Shown here: one piece after another, positions 1 to 9,600 of the stretch | How positions within the stretch are numbered: position 1 is the first letter of the stretch | How the letters are laid out: every line of letters starts with the position of its first letter | DNA from: CAISIP01 sp038247175 | Lineage (GTDB): Bacteria; Pseudomonadota; Gammaproteobacteria; Burkholderiales; Burkholderiaceae_C | Length of the DNA stretch: 12,114 bases | Reading direction: 5' to 3' | Assembly (NCBI GenBank): GCA_038247175.1 | Contig: JBBRVD010000115.1 | Span: 1-12,114, forward strand | Made by a program: the position numbers and the translations under genes | Notes under the pieces: model-generated | Databases searched by the model: none | What the model was told of the DNA's origin: nothing | The model's input: only the letters and a program-made list of their open reading frames with translations

Positions 1-806
1 AAGGGTACGCCGTCAGTGCCACCGATGGCGTCATTGGCCATGTCAAGGATTTCTACCTGGACGACGAGAAGTGGGTGATCCGCTATCTGGTCGTCGAGAC
101 GGGTGGTTGGCTGTCGAGCCGCAAGGTGCTGATCTCGCCCATCGCCGTCGGTACGCCAGACTGGCAGCAAAAGCTGCTTCCGGTCTCTATCAGCCGGGAC
201 CAGGTCAGCAAGAGTCCGCATATCGATACCGATCAGCCGGTGTCGCGCCAGCATGAGATGACCTATTCGGGCTTCTACGACTATCCGTATTACTGGGGCG
301 GCGGCGGTTACTGGGGTGGCGGGATGTATCCGTACCTGATGATGCCGGGTTACTCCGGGCCCGGTGACCCCCATTCTGCGTCCGGCGAAGGGCGAGGTGA
401 AATGGCGCGACGAGAATCGGCCCGGCACGAGGACGACGATCCGCACCTTCGCAGCTGCAACGTGGTTGTCGGTTATCACATCCATGCGAGCGACGGCGAC
501 ATCGGTCATGTCGCGGGCATGTTGATCGATGAGCAGACCTGGGCCGTGCGCTATTTCATCGTCGATACAAGCAACTGGTGGCTCGGACACCAGGTTCTGA
601 TCTCGCCGCAGTGGATCGAGTCTTTGAACTGGCTTGACGAGACCGTTGCAATCGCGATGACACGCCAGGCCGTCAAGGACTCTCCCGCCTACGACTCGCA
701 GGCAGCCATGAGCCGTGACGCTGAAGATCGGCTTTACCAGCACTATGGTCGGGCCGGCTACTGGAAGGGGTATCCGGTGCGCGAAGACGAAATTTCCGGC
801 GTTTAG
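1..806 (+). CDS. PRC-barrel domain protein with two PRC modules, 5' end outside the window
   Basis: The reading frame is open from base 3 to a TAG at 804-806, giving 267 visible residues. It enters the window in the middle of a first PRC-barrel module (GYAVSATDGVIGHVKDFYLD, then IRYLVVETGGWL and the strand KVLISPIAVG). The true start is therefore just upstream, probably only some 10-15 codons away, because family members begin shortly before the GY..ATDG motif. An internal ATG at 75 would cut the first module and is not the start. A linker at about 265-355 is rich in Tyr, Trp and Gly (YDYPYYWGGGGYWGGG). A second module follows (VVGYHIHASDGDIGHV, WAVRYFIVDTSNWWLG, QVLISPQWIE), and the tail (LYQHYGRAGYW) is typical of these proteins. 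PRC-barrels are small beta-barrels found in RNA-processing and photosynthetic proteins. The role of this soluble two-module type is unknown; homologues often sit beside stress or carbohydrate genes. No signal peptide can be judged because the N-terminus is missing. Confidence 0.9.
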   Translation, partial: GYAVSATDGVIGHVKDFYLDDEKWVIRYLVVETGGWLSSRKVLISPIAVGTPDWQQKLLPVSISRDQVSKSPHIDTDQPVSRQHEMTYSGFYDYPYYWGGGGYWGGGMYPYLMMPGYSGPGDPHSASGEGRGEMARRESARHEDDDPHLRSCNVVVGYHIHASDGDIGHVAGMLIDEQTWAVRYFIVDTSNWWLGHQVLISPQWIESLNWLDETVAIAMTRQAVKDSPAYDSQAAMSRDAEDRLYQHYGRAGYWKGYPVREDEISGV

Positions 807-823
807 GCGCACACACAAACATC

Positions 824-1210
824 ATGCAGCTGGGAATGATTGGTCTGGGACGGATGGGTGCGAGCATGGCGCGGCGCGTCATGATGAAGGGCCACGAATG
901 CGTCGTCCATGACACGCAGCCCGACATTGGCGGCAGCGTGATCGGTTCCTGGCTGCTCGACCTCACGGCGGGCGCGCTGCTGCAGGACCCGCGGCTCGAA
1001 GCCTACGACGGCCGCGTGTCCGATTCGGGCGAAGGCCGCTGGACCCTTCAGGCGGCGATCGACGAGGCGGTGCCGACGCCGATTCTCAGCGCTGCCTTGC
1101 ATGCACGCTTCGCGTCGCGCGGCCAGGCTGACTTCGCCAACCAGGTGCTGTCGGCGATGCGGCATGCCTTCGGCGGCCATCACGAGAAGCCCGCAGGCGA
1201 TGCGCGATGA
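824..1210 (+). pseudogene. gnd: 6-phosphogluconate dehydrogenase (GndA/YqeC type) with large in-frame internal deletion
   Basis: This ORF encodes 128 residues, against roughly 300-330 for the NAD-type 6-phosphogluconate dehydrogenases it resembles. Residues 1-33 are the N-terminal Rossmann start (MQLGMIGLGRMGASMARRVM, dinucleotide motif GLGRMG, then ECVVHDTQP). From residue 36 or so the sequence is the family's C-terminus: GSVIGSWLLDLTAGAL, VSDSGEGRWTLQAAIDEAVP, then the RFASRGQADFANQVLSAMR and FGGHHEKPA segments. The rest of the NAD-binding fold and the region with the catalytic Lys and Asn (GxGHxxKMVHN in intact enzymes) are absent. It cannot catalyse oxidative decarboxylation of 6-phosphogluconate to ribulose 5-phosphate. 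The join lies at about 920-935 and keeps the frame. The start was chosen because the family begins MQLGMIGLGRMG; no convincing Shine-Dalgarno is seen. The gene lies 17 bases after the PRC gene and its TGA overlaps the next ATG (ATGA, 1207-1210). Alternatives are a cloning or assembly deletion, or a retained short protein of other function. Confidence 0.8.
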
Positions 1211-1917
1211 CGAGCGACGTGGTCTTCCTGCTCGACGTCGACAACACCTTGCTCGACGCCGACCGCATCGTCGACGATCTGCGCGACCATCTGGAGCGTA
1301 CGTTCGGCGTCGCCTGCGCGCGGCGCTACTGGGCGATCTTCGACGTGCTGCGCGAAGACCTCGGGTATGTCGACTACCTGGGCGCCTTGCAGCGCTACCG
1401 GCTCGACGTCGAACAGGGCAGCGCCGACGAGCAGCGGCTGATGATGATGTCGTCGTTCCTGATGGACTATCCGTTCGCCGACCGTTTGTATCCCCGCGCG
1501 ATGGAAGTCATCACCCATCTGCGCCGCTTGGGTCCGACCGTGATCCTGACCGATGGCGATGTCGTGCTCCAGCCGCGCAAGCTGCAGCGCTCGGGTCTGT
1601 GGGACGCCGTGGACGGCCGCGCGCTGATCTATGTGCACAAGGAAAAGGTGCTGGACGCCGTGCAACGCCAGTATCCGGCCCGGCACTATGTGATGGTCGA
1701 CGACAAGCTGCGCATTCTGGCGGCCATGAAGGCGATCTGGCGGGAGCGGCTCACCACCGTCTTCCCGCGCCAGGGCCACTACGCGCTGGACCCGGCGGTG
1801 GTCGCGGCGCAGCCGGCCGCCGACGTCACGATCGAGCGCATCGGTGAGCTCGCCGATCTCGATCTCTCGCGGTGGATCAACCAACCCGCCCATGGGCAAC
1901 GCGCGATGCAGGAATAG
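1207..1917 (+). CDS. HAD-superfamily hydrolase
   Basis: This encodes a 236-residue soluble protein with the haloacid dehalogenase-type motifs in order. Motif I is DVDNTLL at residues 10-16 (nucleophile Asp10, acid/base Asp12). Motif II is ILTDGD at 113-118 (Thr115). Motif III is a lysine in HKEK at 144-147. Motif IV is MVDDK at 163-167 (Asp165 and Asp166, for Mg2+). A mostly helical cap of about 75 residues lies between motifs I and II, as in C1-capped phosphatases. The family transfers phosphoryl groups through an aspartyl-phosphate, usually hydrolysing small phosphate esters. The substrate cannot be read from the sequence. Lying between a gnd remnant and pgm, a sugar phosphate is a plausible guess only. 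The start codon overlaps the stop of the gnd remnant by ATGA, suggesting translational coupling; only a weak AGG (1195-1197) precedes it. The family call is firm; the specific function is unknown. Confidence 0.88.
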   Translation: MTSDVVFLLDVDNTLLDADRIVDDLRDHLERTFGVACARRYWAIFDVLREDLGYVDYLGALQRYRLDVEQGSADEQRLMMMSSFLMDYPFADRLYPRAMEVITHLRRLGPTVILTDGDVVLQPRKLQRSGLWDAVDGRALIYVHKEKVLDAVQRQYPARHYVMVDDKLRILAAMKAIWRERLTTVFPRQGHYALDPAVVAAQPAADVTIERIGELADLDLSRWINQPAHGQRAMQE

Positions 1918-1933
1918 CGTTGTTCGCCAACGC
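1917..1933 (+). other. Short hairpin directly after the HAD gene
   Basis: GCGTTG at 1917-1922 and CAACGC at 1928-1933 are perfect inverted repeats separated by the 5-base loop TTCGC, with the first base being the last base of the HAD stop codon. The stem has six pairs and is GC-rich. No T-run follows, so it is not a canonical intrinsic terminator. It could shield the mRNA 3' end, attenuate readthrough into pgm, or be chance. Confidence 0.35.
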
Positions 1934-1964
1934 CTGATCGATCGAGCCGCCATTCAACCCTGAC

Positions 1965-1968
1965 GGAG
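1965..1968 (+). promoter_or_regulatory. Ribosome binding site of pgm
   Basis: GGAG lies 5 bases before the ATG at 1974, a good Shine-Dalgarno match and spacing. It fixes the pgm start and is the clearest ribosome binding site in the window. pgm is thus translated independently of the HAD gene even if co-transcribed with it. Confidence 0.75.
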
Positions 1969-1973
1969 CCAAG

Positions 1974-3626
1974 ATGCCGACCCTGATCAGCCCGCTGGCC
2001 GGCAAGCCGGCGCCCCGTGCGCTGCTGGTGGATGTGCCCCGGCTCGTCACCGCCTACTACACCGGCGTTCCCGATGCGTCGGCTGCGTCGCAGCGCGTCG
2101 CCTTCGGCACCTCCGGCCATCGCGGCGCGTCGTTCGATGGATCGTTCAACGAATGGCATGTGCTGGCGATCACGCAGGCCATCTGCGACTACCGCCAGAG
2201 CCGGGGCATCACCGGGCCGCTGTTCCTGGGCGTCGATACCCACGCACTGTCGCAGCCGGCCGGCGCGAGCGCGCTCGAGGTGCTGGCCGCCAATGGCGTC
2301 GAGGTGATGCTGGCGACCCATGACGAATACACGCCGACCCCTGCGGTCTCGCATGCCATCCTGCGTCACAACCGCGGGCGAAGCGCCAGGCTGGCCGACG
2401 GCATTGTCGTGACGCCCTCGCACAACCCACCCGACAGCGGTGGCGTCAAGTACAACCCGCCGAACGGCGGCCCGGCGGGCACCGAGGTCACTGCTGGCAT
2501 CGAGGCCGCGGCGAACCGCCTTCTCGAAGCCGCACTGGTCGGTGTCCGACGCGTTCCGTACGCTCGGGCGCTGCGTGCGAAGACGACGCACCGATACGAC
2601 TTCCTGGGCTCCTACGTCGCCGACCTCGGTAGCGTGATCGACTTCGACGCGATCCGCGTGGCGAAGGTGCGTATTGGCGTCGATCCGCTCGGCGGTGCCG
2701 GCGTGCACTACTGGGCGCGTATCGCCGAGCAGCACCGGCTTGACCTGACGGTGGTCAGCGACGTGGTGGATCCGACCTTCGGCTTCATGACGGTCGACTG
2801 GGACGGCCAGATCCGCATGGATCCGTCGTCGCCGTATGCGATGCAGCGACTGCAGAGCATGAAGGACCGCTTCGACATCGCGTTCGCGTGCGACACCGAC
2901 CACGACCGGCACGGCATCGTCACTCCGACGGCCGGCCTGATGCCGCCGAACCACTTCCTCTCGGTCGCGATCGACTACCTGTTCAGGAATCGGTTGTCAT
3001 GGCATGCGGACGCTGCGATCGGCAAGACGGTGGTCAGCACGAGCCTGATCGATCGCATCGCGGCAAAGCTGGGCCGCACGCTGTGCGAAGTACCGGTCGG
3101 CTTCAAATGGTTCTCCGCCGGACTGCTGGACGGCTCGCTCGGATTCGGCGGCGAGGAGAGCGCTGGCGCCACCTTCCTGCGCCGCGACGGCACCGTCTGG
3201 ACCACCGACAAGGACGGCCTGGTGCCGGCGCTGCTGGCCGCCGAGATCACGGCGGGCTGCGGGCGCGACCCGGCCCGGGTCTATGCGGATCTGGTGCAAC
3301 AGCTCGGCGAGCCGGTCGCCGACCGTGTCGAAGCACCGGCGACGGCGGCGCAGAAAGTGTTGCTCGCGGCGCTGACGCCGGCGCGCATCGGCGCGCGCGA
3401 ACTGGCTGGCGAAGCGATCACGGCCGTGCTCGACCATGCACCCGGCAACGGCGCTGCCATCGGCGGCATCAAGGTCGTCACCGAGAACGGCTGGTTTGCC
3501 GCGCGGCCATCGGGCACCGAGGACATCTACAAGATCTACGCCGAGAGTTTCATCGGCAATGATCACCTGCAAGACATCCTGAAGCAGGCGCAAGCGATCG
3601 TCGACAAGGCGATTGCCGCGCCGTGA
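1974..3626 (+). CDS. pgm: Phosphoglucomutase, alpha-D-glucose phosphate specific
   Basis: This encodes a 550-residue cytoplasmic enzyme that interconverts glucose 1-phosphate and glucose 6-phosphate through a phosphoserine and glucose 1,6-bisphosphate. The length matches E. coli Pgm (546 residues). All four alpha-D-phosphohexomutase domains are present with their signatures. The N-terminal FGTSGHRG is at 44-51. The active-site loop TPSHNPPDSGGVKYNPPNGG is at 147-166, with Ser149 as the phosphorylated residue. The Mg2+ loop DTDHDRHG is at 307-314 (Asp307, 309, 311). The sugar-recognition loop GGEESAG is at 392-398. The phosphate-binding loop RPSGTEDIYK is at 511-520. No key residue is missing. 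The start is supported by GGAG at 1965-1968. The gene is 56 bases from the HAD gene on the same strand and converges with the glucan synthase 55 bases downstream. Its product feeds UDP-glucose synthesis, the donor for that synthase. The identity is secure. Confidence 0.97.
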   Translation: MPTLISPLAGKPAPRALLVDVPRLVTAYYTGVPDASAASQRVAFGTSGHRGASFDGSFNEWHVLAITQAICDYRQSRGITGPLFLGVDTHALSQPAGASALEVLAANGVEVMLATHDEYTPTPAVSHAILRHNRGRSARLADGIVVTPSHNPPDSGGVKYNPPNGGPAGTEVTAGIEAAANRLLEAALVGVRRVPYARALRAKTTHRYDFLGSYVADLGSVIDFDAIRVAKVRIGVDPLGGAGVHYWARIAEQHRLDLTVVSDVVDPTFGFMTVDWDGQIRMDPSSPYAMQRLQSMKDRFDIAFACDTDHDRHGIVTPTAGLMPPNHFLSVAIDYLFRNRLSWHADAAIGKTVVSTSLIDRIAAKLGRTLCEVPVGFKWFSAGLLDGSLGFGGEESAGATFLRRDGTVWTTDKDGLVPALLAAEITAGCGRDPARVYADLVQQLGEPVADRVEAPATAAQKVLLAALTPARIGARELAGEAITAVLDHAPGNGAAIGGIKVVTENGWFAARPSGTEDIYKIYAESFIGNDHLQDILKQAQAIVDKAIAAP

Positions 3627-3681
3627 TGCACATCCGCCGCGATCGATCCGATGACTGGCCTCGACCGCATCGGCGCCCGGA
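3627..3681. other. Convergent intergenic gap between pgm and the glucan synthase gene
   Basis: These 55 bases separate two convergent stop codons. The gap contains a weak dyad, CCGATG (3648-3653) with CATCGG (3668-3673) across a 14-base loop. A second pairing, GATCCG (3645-3650) with CGGATC (3678-3683), encloses the first. Neither is followed by a T-run on either strand, so termination may be Rho-dependent. No other gene or motif is seen. Confidence 0.5.
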
Positions 3682-6600
3682 TCAATCAATACGCTCCCAG
3701 GGGACGACAAAACACGCGTCCGGCGCGCAGTCTGGCCATGCCAGCGGCTGCGCGGGCAGCAACAGGCGGGCGTCGGCGATACCGACCGCTGCCAGTGCCT
3801 CATGCGCCGGCCCCTGCCACAACACAAAGTGCCACTGGCGCCCGTCACGCTTGAGCGTGAGTTCGGCGCGTGGCCAGTGCGAGGGCAGGCACGGGGTGAA
3901 ATACAGCTCGGCCGGTCCCTGGTGCAAACCAAACAGCGACTCGATTGCGCTGCGGTGCATCCACGCCGCGGAGCCGGTGTACCAGCTCCAGCCACCGCGG
4001 CCGGTGTAGGGCGGCTGGGAATACACGTCGCCTGCCATCACATAGGGCTCCAGCCCGTAGACCGCACCGTACACCGGATCGGCGGCGCGGTGCGCCGGGC
4101 TGAGCCAGGTGAAACTGCGCCAGGGCAGGTCGCCGGCACCGGCACCGGCGTTCGGATCGTGCAGCGCCTGCTCGGCCTGCGCCATCAGCGCCCACACACC
4201 CGCATGGGAATACTGGCCGCCGTTCTCGCGCACGCCGGGCGGATACGCCTGGATGTAGCCCGCGCTCGGCTGTGCGTCGGTCAGCGGGGGGTCGAGCAGC
4301 CGGATCAGCCCCGCAATGGGGTCCATCAGATGCAGCTCGACGGCCGCCATCGCCTGATGCGCCTGCCCCGCGTGGGCGGCCTTGGACAGCACCGCCCAGG
4401 CTTGCGCAATCAGGTCGATACGGGCCTGCGAGTTGGCTGCGGAGCCCAGCACCTGACCGTCATCGAAGTAGGCGCGCCGGAACCACTGGCCGTCCCAGGC
4501 CGGGCCCGCCAACGCAGCTTTCCAGCCGGCAGCGGCCCGCTCCCAGGTGTCGGCACGCTCCACTTCACCGCGCGCGCGTGCCAGCGGCGCGTAACCCGCC
4601 ACCACCGCGCACAGGAACCAGCCCAGCCAGACCGACTCGCCGCGCCCCTCGATACCGACGCGGTTCATGCCGTCGTTCCAGTCGCCACTGCCCATCAGCG
4701 GCAGCCCGTGTGCGCCCACGCGCAGGCTGTGGTCGATCGCGCGCGCCGCGTGTTCGAAGACAGAGGCCATCTGCGTCCCGACCACGGGCACGTAATACGC
4801 GTCTTCGGCACCCTCGGCGATCAGCGCGCCCTCGATGAACGGCAATAATTCGTCGAGCACCGTCGCGTCGCCCGTGGTCTGCAGGTAATGCAGGCTGGTG
4901 AAGGGAAGCCACAGCAGATCGTCGGAGAATCGGGTGCGCACACCCGCGCCCTGCGGCGCGTGCCACCAGTGCTGCACATCGCCCTCGGGGAACTGGCGCG
5001 CCGCAGCCGTCAGGATCTGCGCGCGCAGCATGTCGGGCGCCGCCCAGGCCAGCGCCATCGCATCCTGCAACTGGTCGCGAAAGCCGGTGGCGCCGCCAGC
5101 CTGGTAGAAGCCCGCCTTGGCCCACAGCCGGCACACCACGTTCTGGTACAGCAGCCAGCGGTTGACGAGGGCGTCGAACAGCGGATCAGGCGTGCGGACG
5201 CTGGTTGCGCCCAGCAGCCGGTCCCAGTGGTCGCGCACCGACGCCAACCGTGTGTCAGCGCCGACCTGCATCGCTGCGTCCGCCACTGCCAGTGCCGCTG
5301 GCAGGTCGGCGCCGAATCCGAGCAGGAACACCTGCTCCATCTGCGCGCCAGGCTCCAGGTGCAAACGCACCCCCAGGGCCGCACACGGGTCCAGGCCTTC
5401 GCCCTGGCGCTGCCCTAGCACTTCGGGCAGCAACAGCGAGCCGCTGCTATCGAACCACTCGCGCCGGTCGCAACTCCAGTCGGGCGCATCGCCGGTACGC
5501 GGCGTCACAGCGAGGAAGGCGGTCGCGCCGGCAAAACCATCGGCGCGTTCGGCCTGCGTGCACACCAAGGTGGTGCCCGCAGCCGTGTCGTGTTTGGCGC
5601 TGCGCGTGGTTCTGCGCGCATCGCGGCTGCCACCCATCGTCCATTCCACCAGGCTCACCAGGCGCAGGTGCAGCCGGCGGTTTCCGCGGTTGACGATGCG
5701 CACCCGGACCTGCTTGAGCGCACTGGACGGGTCCACGCACCACGATGCCGTGACGTCGGCATCGCCGCGCCGATGCGCGATCGTGCTGCGCCCCTGGCCG
5801 TGCACCACCTCGTAAGCCACGCCAGCGGCGCCCCAGGCGCCAGGCGTCAGGCTCCAGACTTCGCGGGTGCGCCGGTCCTGCAGCAGGAACCACTCCGACG
5901 GCGGATCGGCCACCGGGTCGTTGGACCAGCCGGTGAGCTGCATGAGCCGGCTGTTGAGCGCCCAGCTGTAGCCGCCGCCGGCTTCGGACAGCTGGGCGCC
6001 GAATCCGGGATTGGCCAGAACGTTGACCCAGGGACGCAGCGGCCGCAGCGTGTCGCCGGCCGCGAAGCGAAAGTCACCCGACGCAGCGTCGAACGCGCCT
6101 TGCGGCGCCGGCAGGACGGCGGCCACGCGCGTCACCGGCACGGCCCTGCCAGCATCCGCGCGACGCTGCTCCAGCGCCTGCTGGTGCCAGCCGCACCACT
6201 GCTCCACGTGGTGCAGGAACGGACGGCCATCGGCCCGCAACTGCATCCGTGCCAGGCTCTGCAATGTAGAGATCTCGTCTTGCGAGAGATCCGGCGCGCG
6301 CAGCACATGCAGTTGCGTCTGCTCGGCGCCGGCTTGCGCGCCGGTATCGGCCAGGTAGCGCTCGCGCAGACCGGCGATTTCGCGTTGCAGGCCCATCTGG
6401 TAGGACGCGGGTTCGCTGTTGAGCAGCACCAGGTCGCATGCAATGCCGCCCCAGGCCCACAAACGCAACGCCTGCACCATCACCCGCAGCAGCCCCAGGC
6501 CTTCGATCGACGCCGCCCATACCAGCAGCAGCGGCCGGTCACCCGAGATACCCAGGCGCCACAACAGGCGCTTGTCGCACAGGTCGGCTGGCGGACCGGT

Positions 6601-9600
6601 GGCATTGCCCGGTGCGCGCGTCAGGGCCAGCACCAGCGCTGTCGTCAGGCTCTGGATGGCGCCGTAGTTCCCGCTGCTGATGCGCATGCTGCGCAGGCGG
6701 ATGCCGGCCAGTGTGGCCGACATCAAGGAGGCCCGCTGCACATGGCTGGACTGCCGATATTTGTCGATCACCGCATGCAGGGTGCCGGCGTCGGCGCTGG
6801 CCGTGGTGGCAAAGGTGACTTGTGCCTTGCCATGTGGCGCAATCTGCAGGCGCACCGCCAGGGCCGCACAGGGGTCCAGGCCGGTTGACAGCGTCACGCG
6901 ACCCGGGCCAGGATCGCCGGCTGACTCAAAAGCCACAGGCGCCGGATCGAACTGGGCTATGGGCGCCGAGTGCGTGTGATTGCGGCCGAGCCAGCGCTGG
7001 CGGTCCGCCTGAACACTGACGCCACGCACCTGCGCGCGCACGTCGGCCAGGAAATGGGCTGCCATCAGGCCCTGCTCGGTCGTCAGCCGTGGCGTGCGTG
7101 AGAATACCAGCGCCTGCTGTTGTGCATGCCACTCGCAGCGCACGAACAGGTTGCTGAAGGCGGGGTGTGACGCGTCCGCGCGGGGGTCTACCAGCGTCAC
7201 TTCAAAGGCCGAGAGCAGTTCGATGTCGAGCGGCTGCTCACCCAGGTTGTGCAATTCGACCTGGCGGAACTCGATGTCGTCTTCGGGGCTGACCCACACG
7301 GTGGTGAGCGCATGCAGCTGTGGCCAGCGCGCGTCGAAGCACACCCGATCAGCGTGGTAGGTGCTGTGGTACGTGGCCTGAGAGTCGGGCGCGGGGTGCT
7401 GCGTGATCGAGGCCAGTCGCGCGGCGCCGGCGGCGCGCCCGGGATCTGGCCAGCGCAGGTAAATGAAGCTGCCGCAGTCGTCGCGCAGTGCGTCGTCGCG
7501 CGAACGCGTGATACCGATCTGGCCCAGGCGGCTCCAGCCTGCGCCATTGGACCGCAGCGTGACGCCATAGCGGCCGTTCGACAGGATATGGGTAGGCTCC
7601 AGCGCCTGGGCGCCGGGCACCACCTCGCGCAGCAACCGGGCCGCACGCCGGCGCTGCGACGGCGCAACGCGTTCGCGCTGCGCCTCGAACAGCACCGACA
7701 CTTCGCGCGGCGCGCGTTCGTGCAGCAGCGAGGCCACCGCCTCGATCGCCGGGTTGGCCATGCCCCAGCGCTGCGCCACGCCGTCGAGCAGCAAGTTGGC
7801 CAGTGACACCAGGCTCATGCCCTGATGGTGCGCCATGAAAGTGCTCACCGGCGTGAAGGCTTCACCGCCGCCCTGGCGCGAGGCCGTGAAGTCCAGCGCC
7901 TCGATGAAGCCCAGGGCCGTGCGCGGTGCCATGCTCTGCAAGACAGACAGGTTGGACAATGCATCGCGCGGCGCGACCTGCGCGGCCAGCACGGTGGCAT
8001 ACGGCGCGATCACGAGTTCGTCCGGCGGCGTGCGGCGCAAGGCGAGTCGCGGCACGCCTTGGGGTGCGTACTGGTAGGCCAGCGTGTGGTCGCTCGCCGC
8101 ATAGGCGGACTCGGACATGCCCCAGGGCACGCCCAGCTTGGCCGCAAACGCCATCTGCTCGATCACCGCCGCGCGGCACGCTCCCTGCAGCGCGCTGCCA
8201 TAAGGCTCCTGCAGCACCAGACCGGGCATCAGGTACTCGAACATCGAACCCGACCAGGAGCGCAGGCCCGCCAGGGCTCCGACTGCAAAGAACGGACGTC
8301 CCAGGGCCGCCCAGTGGCGCACCGGCACGTCGCCCTTGGCAATGGCCCACAAGCTTGTCAGGCGTGATTCCGAGGCCAGCAGGTCGTAGTAACCGGCGTC
8401 GAGTTGCTGCTCGGCAACCCGGTAACCGATGTGGAACAGGTGGCGCCGAGGGTCATACAGGAAGCCGAATTCAGCCTGCCAGGCCAGTTGCTCGAAGGCG
8501 CGTGCCAGCGCCTGAAGACGCGCGACCTGCCCCAGGCTGGCGTCGGTATCGGGCGCACAGCGCTCCAGGCAGGCCTGTGCCGCCGCCAGCAGATGGCCAC
8601 ACAGGTTGCCGCTGTCCACCGTCGACACATACATTGGCAGCAGCGGGGCGCAGCTCTGGGTGTCATACCAGTTCAGAAAATGACCCCGGTGACGCTGCAG
8701 GCGCTGCAAGGTGGCCAGCGTCGCCTCCAGGCGTGACACCATCTCGGCCGTGGCGATCCAGCCGAACGCGCGTGCACAGGCCACCGACAGCAGGTAAAGG
8801 CCGATGTTGGTGGGCGAGGTGCGGTGGGCCACCATGTCATAAGGCACCGTCTGCAGGTTGTCGGGTGGCAGGTGGTTGTCCTGTGCTCCGACGCATCGCT
8901 CGAAAAAGCTCCAGGTGTCGCGCGCGACGGCCTCCAGCGTGACCCGATCGCGCTGCGGTAATCGGGCATCGTCCCGACCCGGCCAGGGCCGGCTGACCCA
9001 CCAGGTCCACAGCGGTGACGCACCCCACAGCAGGCACAGCAGCGCTGCCGCAACCGGGTTCGGCGTTGCGGCCAGCAGCAAACCGGCCAGCACCATTGCC
9101 GCCGCCAGCGGCTCGCGCCAGTGCATGCGCAAAAGCCCTGGCAGCGTGATGCGGGCCTGTGACAGCGCCGTCTCGGCGGTGGTCCATTGCAGCAGGCCGC
9201 GTCGGCTCCATGCCATGCGGTAGAGCGAACGCACGATCGCGTCCAGCGACAGGAAGGCCTGCTGCAGCAACTGCGCCAGATGCCACAGTGCACCGGACGC
9301 CATGCGCATCAGACCGGTGAGAGCCTGGCGGTAGAAGTGGCGCAAGGCCACGTCGTCCCGGCTCGGCGAGAAGCCGGCCACGGCACCCATCAGCGGGCCG
9401 GCCGAGTAGGCCGCCAGCACCAGCGCCAGCGCCTCCCACGGCGAGGCCAGGTAACCGGCCAGGGCCAGCACCATCAGGGCCAGCGACATCGGCGCCACCA
9501 GCGAGCGGCGCAGGTTGTCGAACATCTTCCACCGGTTGATGGCGCGCAGGCGGTATGCACGCGGGCGCAGCAGGAAGGGCAGCAACTGCCAGTCGCCACG

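Noticed and set aside
824..1210. The short gnd-like ORF as a complete small NAD-binding protein
   Set aside because: Both ends align by motif to the two ends of one known enzyme family and the join falls inside a domain, so an internal deletion is the simpler reading. A retained function cannot be excluded.
1779..2954. A 391-codon minus-strand frame opposite the HAD gene and pgm
   Set aside because: The protein is of low-complexity Arg/Val/His type and spans two real genes on the other strand. It has no motif or plausible initiation signal.
1937..3648. Repeated GATCGATC words (about 1937-1944 and 3641-3648) as regulatory sites
   Set aside because: The word is short and palindromic, occurs also inside coding sequence, and has no consistent spacing to genes. 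It is expected by chance at this base composition.
3627..3690. Possible bidirectional terminator between pgm and ndvB
   Set aside because: The available stems are six pairs with long loops and no T-run follows on either strand, so an intrinsic terminator cannot be claimed.
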